From Thermofilaceae archaeon (GTDB lineage Archaea > Thermoproteota > Thermoprotei > Thermofilales > B69-G16), in assembly GCA_027017165.1 (NCBI GenBank), contig JALURF010000060.1, positions 1-5,188 of the forward strand: a stretch of DNA of 5,188 bases, read 5' to 3'. Position numbers and translations under genes: made by a program. Below the pieces are notes generated by a model. That model was given only the letters and a program-made list of their open reading frames with translations. It had not been told where the DNA came from and did not search any database. Shown one piece after another: positions 1-4,789 of this stretch (positions are counted from its first letter, which is position 1; the number at the start of each line of letters is the position of its first letter).

Positions 1-318
1 ACACAGTATTATGTAATCATTTAATTCTCGAGGCGGGCTTTTATCCTCCACCATGTATTTCAAAGCTTTTTCTAGCAAACCCGGATCCTCACATACATAA
101 ACTGTTCTAGGATCTTCCAAGTATTCTTTCAACTTAGCTTTAGCGAACTCCGGGTTTAAATTTAGCTTTTTCAAGAGAATCCACAAATATTCGAAAACCA
201 CAAGCGAGGTGATATATAGAGTTCTAGCATTATCTACTAGCCTAGCGGCTAGTAGATGCTGAGGAGAATCTTCCACTGTATCGTAAACTAGAACGTTAGT
301 ATCAAGTAAGAGCTTCAT
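1..318 (-). CDS. vapC: VapC-type PIN-domain toxin ribonuclease (3' part cut off by window edge)
   Basis: This is a PIN-domain endoribonuclease, the toxin of a type II toxin-antitoxin pair; VapC proteins cut tRNA or other RNA using Mg2+ held by a cluster of acidic residues. The 106 residues seen start MKLLLDTNVLVY, the hallmark first PIN strand with Asp6 and Asn8. Glu43 (in VVFEYLW) and Asp101 (in ELNDYII) fit the second and third conserved acidic positions. The remaining C-terminal part, roughly 25-35 residues by family length, lies beyond position 1. The ATG at 318-316 is chosen because MKxLLDTN is the family's usual beginning and a strong GGAGGAGG site sits 6 bases before it. The start lies inside the antitoxin gene with a 17-base overlap, so translation is probably coupled. 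The target RNA cannot be read from the sequence. Confidence 0.9.
   Translation of the reverse strand, partial: MKLLLDTNVLVYDTVEDSPQHLLAARLVDNARTLYITSLVVFEYLWILLKKLNLNPEFAKAKLKEYLEDPRTVYVCEDPGLLEKALKYMVEDKSPPRELNDYIILC
232..257. repeat. Perfect inverted repeat within vapC sharing the promoter motif
   Basis: Left arm ATCTACTAGCC (232-242), spacer TAGC (243-246), right arm GGCTAGTAGAT (247-257): 11 of 11 bases pair. The right arm contains CTAGTAGAT, identical to 542-550 at the vapB start. The palindrome lies within vapC codons for residues about 21-29. It could be a hairpin in the toxin mRNA or an intragenic binding site for the VapB dimer; both are guesses. Confidence 0.6.
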
Positions 319-541
319 CTAAAGCCTCCTCCACAGCTTTCTCCATCTCTTCAACTGTGAGCGGTCTGCCGAGCTTTACAGTCAACCTTTTCCTCCTATA
401 TTTGTAAATCTTGATAACATCTTCGGATTCATCATAGCAGATTTTAACTAGATCTCCTTCTTCTATTCCCGCCTTTCTCCTAACAGAAGCTGGAATTGTA
501 ACTTGATAGTTTCGAGTGACTTTAACTACTTCTCCCTCCAT
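302..541 (-). CDS. vapB: VapB-type antitoxin, AbrB/SpoVT swapped-hairpin DNA-binding protein
   Basis: A 79-residue antitoxin and probable autorepressor. Residues 1-45 match the AbrB/MazE/SpoVT swapped-hairpin fold: MEGEVVKVTRNYQVTIPASVRRKAGIEEGDLVKI has the typical 'K/R-x-x-QVTIP-x-x-VR-x-x-x-GI-x-x-GD' pattern. This part should dimerise and bind the promoter. The charged, Glu-rich C-terminal tail (about residues 57-79, LGRPLTVEEMEKAVEEALDEAL) is the likely VapC-binding helix. The ATG at 541 has no Shine-Dalgarno site before it but sits about 27 bases from the centre of a TATA box, so the transcript is probably leaderless. Its 3' end overlaps vapC by 17 bases and carries the vapC ribosome binding site. 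The pair should make one transcript, repressed by VapB or the VapBC complex at the CTAGTA repeats (inference). Confidence 0.9.
   Translation of the reverse strand: MEGEVVKVTRNYQVTIPASVRRKAGIEEGDLVKICYDESEDVIKIYKYRRKRLTVKLGRPLTVEEMEKAVEEALDEALT
325..332 (-). promoter_or_regulatory. Ribosome binding site for vapC inside vapB
   Basis: GGAGGAGG on the minus strand, 6 bases before the vapC ATG. It lies in the 3' part of vapB, where it encodes part of the VEEAL stretch. It supports the overlapping start at 318. Confidence 0.8.
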
Positions 542-583
542 CTAGTAGATAAAATTATTACTAGTATATAAAAATGCCTAGTA
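542..583. repeat. Three spaced CTAGTA repeats across the vapBC promoter (candidate operator)
   Basis: CTAGTA occurs at 542-547, 561-566 and 578-583, so the copies start 19 and 17 bases apart. The first touches the vapB start codon, the second abuts the TATA box (and is itself the palindrome TACTAGTA at 559-566), and the third lies just upstream of the box. Direct repeats at roughly one-and-a-half to two helical turns around a TATA box are what one would expect of sites for an autoregulatory AbrB-type antitoxin. That role is inference. Confidence 0.5.
565..574 (-). promoter_or_regulatory. TATA box of the vapBC promoter
   Basis: The minus strand reads TTTTTATATA from 574 to 565, a near-consensus archaeal TATA box (TTTATATA core at 572-565). 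Its centre lies about 27 bases before the vapB ATG, which puts transcription start at or next to the start codon. This agrees with the missing ribosome binding site. One CTAGTA copy (561-566) directly touches the box. Confidence 0.7.
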
Positions 584-616
584 AACCATTAAAAGCCAGG
601 GCCGATACCAATATTA

Positions 617-640
617 CCCATAACACAGTTATTTTATGGG
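617..640. repeat. Short inverted repeat in the leader of the ThiF-family gene
   Basis: CCCATAA at 617-623 is mirrored by TTATGGG at 634-640, a perfect 7-base match with a 10-base spacer, ending 7 bases before the ATG at 648. Arm centres are about 17 bases apart, compatible with a dimeric regulator in the core promoter or leader region. A 7-base match can occur by chance, so the regulatory reading is weak. Confidence 0.35.
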
Positions 641-647
641 AAGCTAA

Positions 648-1718
648 ATGCGGGTTAACGTAGGCAAGCTAATCGAAATGTACTCTAGACAGGTTATAGT
701 TAAGGAGATAGGAGTTAAAGGACTAGTCAAGCTCTTGAAGAGCAGAGTCGCGGTTTTCGGTTGTGGTGCTACTGGTAGTACTGCCATTGAGTTATTGGCC
801 CGTGCCGGTGTAGGTTTTATAAGAGCTATAGATAGAGACTTCGTCGACATAAGCAACATACCGAGAACACACCTGTTAACGGAGCGAGACGCTAGAGAAG
901 CTGTGCCGAAGGCCGTAGCGTGCGCTAACAATTTAAAGAGAATATTTTCGGTGACTGAAATAGAGCCGGTTGTAACCGATGTGAACTCTAGCAATATAGA
1001 AGAGTTGATCCAAGACGTGGATCTAATCGTCGATGGGTCGGATAACTTCACTATCAGGTACTTGATAAACGACGCCGCGGTTAAACACGGTAAACCTTGG
1101 ATTTTTATAGGAGTTGAGAGGTGGTACGGCAATACAATGCTCATAGTGCCAGGCAAGACTGCGTGTTTTAGATGTTTGATACCTAATCCTCCGCCTGAGG
1201 TAGGGGATGTTTGTAATATTCTAGGAGTGGTGAATACGACTGTAAATCTGATAGTATCGGCGGCTGTGACTGAGGCTCTCAAACACTTATTGGGCATAGG
1301 CAATGTCGGCGATTTAATAATAGTTGATGCCTTAAGGCTGAGCATCGACAAGGTGAAAATATCGAGAAATCCTAAATGCCCCACCTGTGGCGCCGGGAAT
1401 TTCGAATTTCTAAAATTAAAAGAATTTTCTAGAGCTAAAAGAATATGCGGTACAAACGCGGTGCAGGTTTATCCCAGAGAGAAAATGATAGTTAATACGA
1501 AGGATTTTTCCCAAGTTAATTTAAAAACGGGTAGAGTTGTCTTAGCCACGCCCTATATCGCTAAGATCAGAGTCGATGATTATGAAGTAATCTTGTTTAG
1601 AGATGGTAGGGCTATCGTCGACGGGTTAACCGATGAGAATTTAGCGTTAGAGATCTACGAGAGGATAATGGGGGAGATAAAGCGAGTACCTAAAATTCTA
1701 AGCGTGGCGGGTGGTTGA
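648..1718 (+). CDS. ThiF/MoeB/HesA-family E1-like adenylyltransferase
   Basis: An E1-like enzyme that uses ATP to adenylate the C-terminal Gly of a ubiquitin-like sulfur carrier (ThiS, MoaD or archaeal SAMP type), the first step of thiamin, molybdopterin or tRNA thiolation sulfur transfer. Visible in 356 residues: the YSRQ entry motif with Arg14; nucleotide loop GCGATGS at 38-44; Asp62 and Asp64; Asn70 and Arg73; Lys88; DGSDNFTIR at 129-137 with Asp132; zinc pairs CFRC (173-176) and CPTC (244-247); and Cys189 (GDVCNILG) where ThiF/MoeB carry the active-site Cys. After the zinc site comes a C-terminal part (about 265-345, ICGTNAVQVYP then EVILFRDGRAIVDG) that I recognise from longer ThiF-family proteins. 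ATG 648 is used; ATG 678 just before YSRQ is an alternative. The protein ends in Gly-Gly, but those codons are also the ribosome binding site of the next gene. Its carrier substrate is not in the window. Confidence 0.9.
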   Translation: MRVNVGKLIEMYSRQVIVKEIGVKGLVKLLKSRVAVFGCGATGSTAIELLARAGVGFIRAIDRDFVDISNIPRTHLLTERDAREAVPKAVACANNLKRIFSVTEIEPVVTDVNSSNIEELIQDVDLIVDGSDNFTIRYLINDAAVKHGKPWIFIGVERWYGNTMLIVPGKTACFRCLIPNPPPEVGDVCNILGVVNTTVNLIVSAAVTEALKHLLGIGNVGDLIIVDALRLSIDKVKISRNPKCPTCGAGNFEFLKLKEFSRAKRICGTNAVQVYPREKMIVNTKDFSQVNLKTGRVVLATPYIAKIRVDDYEVILFRDGRAIVDGLTDENLALEIYERIMGEIKRVPKILSVAGG

Positions 1719-1961
1719 ATGGTTAGTAAGGTGATGGATTTCAGGGGCATAGACTGTCCGGAGCCCTTAATCAAAGTTTCTAGGGCTATAGCTAAGCTCT
1801 CTCCCGGAGATACGTTGATAGTGTTAACCGATATCCCGAGATGTGTTGAAGCGATAAAGGATACTATAGAAGGATTTGATATAGGAGCTATAGAAGTTAA
1901 TAAAAAAGAGGGATATTACGAGCTAGTAGTCACGGTTAAAGTTAACGTTCCTATCGTTTAA
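1719..1961 (+). CDS. tusA: TusA/SirA/YedF-family sulfur carrier protein (paralogue 1)
   Basis: An 80-residue TusA-like protein that carries sulfur as a persulfide on a single Cys and passes it between enzymes. The family signature is complete: MDFRGIDCPEPLIK, the CPxP motif with Cys13, starting the first helix, and the mid-protein 'VLTDIPRCVEAIKDT' strand and helix with a second Cys at 42. It starts directly after the TGA of the E1-like gene with no gap; GGGTGG (1709-1714) in that gene's last codons serves as ribosome binding site, so the two are surely co-transcribed. It ends VNVPIV without Gly-Gly, so it is not itself a ubiquitin-like substrate of the E1-like enzyme; more likely it donates or accepts sulfur alongside it (inference). 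Its last 11 bases overlap the 3' end of the FTR1 gene on the other strand. Confidence 0.9.
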   Translation: MVSKVMDFRGIDCPEPLIKVSRAIAKLSPGDTLIVLTDIPRCVEAIKDTIEGFDIGAIEVNKKEGYYELVVTVKVNVPIV

Positions 1962-2784
1962 TTCTTTGTGTATACGCTATTAATGCGATACCTATCGCCA
2001 AATACGAGAACTGGAAAATAACTCTCAACCACTCCATTTTAACCGCGTACCCGAAGAGAGCCGCTAAAATCGAGCCTATAACCCCCTTATGATGGAAAGG
2101 ATTATCCTCTCCTATCGGAAGTACGTACGCTGGCTCGGCTAACAAGCCTAGATTCCAACCTTTCTCCTCTCCATATTCTATAAGTTCGTGTACTCCATAG
2201 CCTAAGATACCGCTTGCGATGAAAATCAAGAGTAGGCTTGTCAACTGGAAGAACTTTTTAAGGCTTAGCTTCATACCTCCCTTAAAGATTAGATAAGCCA
2301 AGACGACGCTGAATGATATTCCAGAAGATACCCCGATAACCGTATTCCAAGGCTCCGCGAATATCAGAGGGAGAGTAAATAAAACAGTTTCTACTCCCTC
2401 TCTGAAAACCACGATGAAGCCCAATATAGCTATTGGTAGCACGCTTCTCTTCTCTACAGCTTCTTTAGTTTTCATCTCTATCTCCTGCTTTATTCTGCCG
2501 CCCTTTTTATTCATCCAGTAGATAACACTCGTCAACACTAGTACCGCGATAAAAGAGCTAATCGCCTCGATCAGCTCCCCGACCTGGGCGACTGTGTAGA
2601 ACGCGTATATCAGTAAGCCAGTTAACATACTCAGCAACACGCCGCCCATAGAGCCTGCGATCAGCGGCGATACAAGCCTATCTTCACCTATCTTTCTTAA
2701 ATAAGAGGAGATAATCGCCACTAAGATAGCGGCTTCAAACCCCTCTCTAAAAGATATTAACGCTTGAGCGTAAATGTTAATCAG
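1951..2784 (-). CDS. FTR1-family iron permease with non-standard start codon
   Basis: A membrane permease of the FTR1/EfeU family, which imports iron through a pore lined by two RExxE motifs. Both are encoded: FREGFE (Arg13-Glu17 from the proposed start) and FREGVE (Arg128-Glu132). The family's HELIEYGEEKGW and NPFHHKGVIGSILAALFGY segments lie in the C-terminal third, and about seven hydrophobic segments are visible. The first ATG/GTG/TTG in frame is GTG 2721-2719, but starting there would remove the first REGFE motif and most of helix 1. The frame is open back to a TGA at 2808-2806 and holds no ATG, GTG or TTG before the motif. The proposed start is CTG 2784-2782, overlapping the acylphosphatase stop as CTGA and preceded by GGAGAGG; ATT at 2781 or 2775 are alternatives. 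This gives about 277 residues with REGFE placed as in relatives. Family sure, start uncertain. Confidence 0.85.
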   Translation of the reverse strand: MINIYAQALISFREGFEAAILVAIISSYLRKIGEDRLVSPLIAGSMGGVLLSMLTGLLIYAFYTVAQVGELIEAISSFIAVLVLTSVIYWMNKKGGRIKQEIEMKTKEAVEKRSVLPIAILGFIVVFREGVETVLFTLPLIFAEPWNTVIGVSSGISFSVVLAYLIFKGGMKLSLKKFFQLTSLLLIFIASGILGYGVHELIEYGEEKGWNLGLLAEPAYVLPIGEDNPFHHKGVIGSILAALFGYAVKMEWLRVIFQFSYLAIGIALIAYTQRIKR

Positions 2785-3095
2785 CCCTCTCCGTAAAGTC
2801 CAGCTTCACTGGCGCACTTTATAATCATAAAGTCGTTATAAACTCCTCTGCACTCACTTTCTCGGACTTCTATCCTCTCTACCTTATAGACCTTATTTTG
2901 AGATACTCTCTTCTCGAACCTCTCTATCTTTTCCGGTTCTCCCTCAACGTATATTTTAACACCGTTCTCTGGGAGATTACTCACGTAGCCGCGTAACCCC
3001 AGTCTCTTCGCCAATCCCCATACAAATCTTCTAAAACCCACATGTTTTACCTCGCCGTACACTAATATAGTACGGGCGGCGCATTCCTTACTCAA
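2781..3095 (-). CDS. acyP: Acylphosphatase
   Basis: A small enzyme (104 residues; family usually 90-100) that hydrolyses carboxyl-phosphate bonds such as acetyl or carbamoyl phosphate. The ferredoxin-like fold signature is clear: VYGEVKHVGFRRFVWGLAKRLGLRGYVSNLPENGVKIYVEG, with the phosphate-binding loop ending in Arg22 and catalytic Asn40. The loop is altered: the usual V-Q-G-V-G-F-R reads V-K-H-V-G-F-R, so Gln and Gly are replaced by Lys and His. A 14-residue tail follows the last strand. The start is TTG 3095-3093, supported by AGGTGGG 5 bases upstream and by the absence of a better codon; it lies 2 bases after the SelD-related stop. The stop overlaps the proposed FTR1 start. Why an acylphosphatase sits between a SelD-family ATP enzyme and an iron permease is unknown; a phosphorylated carboxylate in the pathway is one speculation. 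Confidence 0.9.
   Translation of the reverse strand: MSKECAARTILVYGEVKHVGFRRFVWGLAKRLGLRGYVSNLPENGVKIYVEGEPEKIERFEKRVSQNKVYKVERIEVRESECRGVYNDFMIIKCASEAGLYGEG
2786..2792 (-). promoter_or_regulatory. Probable ribosome binding site for the FTR1 gene
   Basis: The minus strand reads GGAGAGG from 2792 to 2786, in the last codons of the acylphosphatase gene (giving its GEG end). The GGAG core lies 4 bases before CTG 2784 and 7 before ATT 2781. It supports initiation here rather than at GTG 2721, and the spacing would fit ATT 2781 slightly better than CTG. Confidence 0.45.
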
Positions 3096-3097
3096 GG

Positions 3098-4531
3098 CTA
3101 CCCACCTATAAGCTTAAACTCTTTGAGTAATCTTTGATCGGCTACGTACTTTCTGAGAGTTTTTGGAGCCTCTACTTCAACTCTTCCCTTTTCAACTACT
3201 TCACCCATAATTGATGCGGTTAAACCTCTGGACCTGAGGTCCTTAACTATATCCTCCGCTACAGTCTCCGGAGCTACGAGGATGAAAGCTCCGTTAGTTC
3301 CAGCCGTCGCGTTGGGTATTATGTAGAGCCGGGTGGCTAACTCCGCGGCTTTAGGGAAGAGCAGGGGTATTTCGTCGATTCTTATTACAGTTTTCGATTT
3401 TTCAGCTAATTCTTTAACTACGTAGATGCCCGGCCCTGTTACATCGGTGGTCAATGCTATATGTTCTGAAGGATTATAGCAATCTCCATAGTCGGGTAGA
3501 TATTTATTGATTACTCTGGCGGCTTCTATATTGGGTGTTGCTATAGTATTTACTGCTCTATCTTTCATCTTCTCCAATTCTTCAAAATTTATCCCCATTT
3601 CCTCTAAATCCTCGATTATAGTCTCGTCGACGATAGAGGAGAGATAGACGTTTATCGGAGCTAACTCCCCCATAGGACGCGTAGCGATAAGCTTCATCCC
3701 AACTCGAACTTCATCGGCGAACATCGGGGGTCGTTTAAACGTATCTCCAAACACAGTGGCGCCTATCAAGAGTTTGCCTCTCTTAGGCTGTGGAGCTTCT
3801 ATAATCTCCACGCCGTACTTCTTGCCAAAAGCAACCGCGTTCTTCCATATTTTCTCTCTTAACTCCTCTGAGATAGCGTTTATCACAGGAGCTACTCTCA
3901 AGTTTTCGTAGACTCCGAGCACGAAAATATCGTTTAGAGAATTGCTTATAGCGCCAAATACTTGCCTATACTCCCCGGGCTCCTCTGAGGGATCTATAAT
4001 ATGTATCGTATCGTTGTTGACGGCCGTAAATCCCTCTACTCTACCCTCATTAATTTTTATGAAATCGAAGAGCGCGAATTGATCCTCGATGAAAGGCGTT
4101 ATAATAGAATGTCCTTTACCTAGGTATAGGGGGACTCCGGAAGAAGCTATTCCCAAATATATCGGCGCTATCAAATCTACGAATTTCTCCGGTTCATCCG
4201 CGTACCGCTGGTAGACCTGCACTACTACTACAGCTCTAGATGGAGATATCTTCCTAATATCGTCGGGATCTACTTTAGCATCTTCTCCCAATCCGTAAAT
4301 TCTCCTATACAAGCTGACTCCATTCTCGCTTCTCGGAAATACATCGGCGTCCTCTCGAGGAGCTATAGTCAATCTAGTACCCTCGAGCTGTGGCTTAAGC
4401 TTATGTATAGCTGGGTAGACCACCCTCAGTAAATCGACTTTTACAGCGCATCCAGTAGCCAGCGATAAGGGGTTAAGCCCCAACTTCTTATAGTATTCAA
4501 CTCTCTCTAATATCTCGCTGAAGAGACCCAT
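3098..4531 (-). CDS. SelD-related protein, enlarged selenophosphate synthetase homologue, putative sulfur metabolism role
   Basis: A cytosolic ATP-using protein of the PurM/SelD fold. True SelD makes selenophosphate from selenide and ATP. SelD landmarks seen in 477 residues: GCAVKVD with Cys28 and Lys31, matching the catalytic Cys/Sec17 and Lys20 of E. coli SelD (the second Cys of that motif is Val30); EDADVF at 60-65, probably the first metal Asp; AISNSLNDIFVLG with Asn197 and Asp201 at the 'NALSD' site; TTDVTGPG with Asp363; and the AGTNGAF loop (410-416) with a GEVV end. Normal SelD has about 330-350 residues; the excess lies mainly between residues about 66 and 170, a region I do not recognise. 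ATG 4531 has GAGGTGA 6 bases before it. Crenarchaeal homologues are, as I recall, labelled SelD-related sulfur metabolism proteins because hosts lack selenocysteine genes. Neighbouring YeeE/YedE and TusA genes fit sulfur or selenium use. Family sure, substrate unknown. Confidence 0.85.
   Translation of the reverse strand: MGLFSEILERVEYYKKLGLNPLSLATGCAVKVDLLRVVYPAIHKLKPQLEGTRLTIAPREDADVFPRSENGVSLYRRIYGLGEDAKVDPDDIRKISPSRAVVVVQVYQRYADEPEKFVDLIAPIYLGIASSGVPLYLGKGHSIITPFIEDQFALFDFIKINEGRVEGFTAVNNDTIHIIDPSEEPGEYRQVFGAISNSLNDIFVLGVYENLRVAPVINAISEELREKIWKNAVAFGKKYGVEIIEAPQPKRGKLLIGATVFGDTFKRPPMFADEVRVGMKLIATRPMGELAPINVYLSSIVDETIIEDLEEMGINFEELEKMKDRAVNTIATPNIEAARVINKYLPDYGDCYNPSEHIALTTDVTGPGIYVVKELAEKSKTVIRIDEIPLLFPKAAELATRLYIIPNATAGTNGAFILVAPETVAEDIVKDLRSRGLTASIMGEVVEKGRVEVEAPKTLRKYVADQRLLKEFKLIGG
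3101..3107 (-). promoter_or_regulatory. Ribosome binding site for the TTG-initiated acylphosphatase gene
   Basis: AGGTGGG from 3107 to 3101 on the minus strand, 5 bases before TTG 3095. It overlaps the last codons of the SelD-related gene and encodes its terminal Gly-Gly. It decides the choice of TTG. Confidence 0.65.
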
Positions 4532-4537
4532 AGTTGC

Positions 4538-4544
4538 TCACCTC
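4538..4544 (-). promoter_or_regulatory. Ribosome binding site for the SelD-related gene
   Basis: GAGGTGA from 4544 to 4538 on the minus strand, 6 bases before ATG 4531. Its last three bases are the TGA stop of the upstream tusA gene, so termination of one gene and initiation of the next happen at the same spot. Confidence 0.75.
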
Positions 4545-4789
4545 TTCCTTACAACTATCTTCCATACGCCTTCTTCGACTCTTTCAACCTTCTCCACTTT
4601 ATGTCCGTCCTCTTCTACGGATCTTGGAACGTTTTCGCAGGAAGGCGGATTATCCGTCAATACTTCGAGAATTTCATCGCTTTTAAGCTTAGCCAAAACC
4701 TTTCTCGTATAGATTACCGGATAGGGGCAGACGTATCCTTTTACATCTAAAACGTATCTTCCCTCTCCTATTTTAACAAACTTCACCAT
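4538..4789 (-). CDS. tusA: TusA/YedF/YeeD-family sulfur carrier protein (paralogue 2)
   Basis: An 83-residue TusA-like protein. The signature is LDVKGYVCPYPVIYTRKVLAK, with the CPxP Cys at residue 21 preceding the first helix, followed by the LTDNPPSCENVPRSVEEDGHKV segment typical of the second half and a second Cys at 51. In characterised YeeE-YeeD pairs the TusA-like partner works on sulfur delivered by the transporter, and YedE-YedF-SelD neighbours have been proposed to act in selenium use. The same order occurs here, so this copy probably takes chalcogen from the YeeE/YedE protein and hands it to the SelD-related enzyme (inference). The ATG directly follows the transporter stop (TAAATG) and has a perfect GGAGGTG site 6 bases upstream. 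It differs strongly from the plus-strand TusA (CPYP rather than CPEP, a different second half), so the two are not a recent duplication. Confidence 0.9.
   Translation of the reverse strand: MVKFVKIGEGRYVLDVKGYVCPYPVIYTRKVLAKLKSDEILEVLTDNPPSCENVPRSVEEDGHKVEKVERVEEGVWKIVVRKR

Noticed and set aside
644..1384. 246-residue open frame on the minus strand opposite the E1-like gene
   Set aside because: It lies fully antisense to a gene with clear motifs, its translation is Ser/Thr/Leu-rich with no recognisable domain, and it lacks a ribosome binding site at its start. It is a shadow frame.
1940..1985. Terminator between the convergent operons
   Set aside because: No long T-run or hairpin followed by T-run is visible on either strand, and the genes overlap here, so nothing can be supported.
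2719..2721. GTG 2721 as the start of the FTR1 gene
   Set aside because: It would delete the first REGFE motif and most of the first membrane helix, both encoded in frame upstream, and there is no good ribosome binding site at the right distance.
2817..2825. Internal TATA-like box ATTATAAAG (minus strand) before the FTR1 gene
   Set aside because: The position would suit a short-leader transcript, but it lies in acylphosphatase coding sequence, is AT-rich by codon content, and the operon packing makes an internal promoter unnecessary. It is not listed as a feature.
3098..4531. Selenocysteine use (in-frame TGA) in the SelD-related gene
   Set aside because: The catalytic position is an ordinary Cys codon, and the frame contains no internal TGA.
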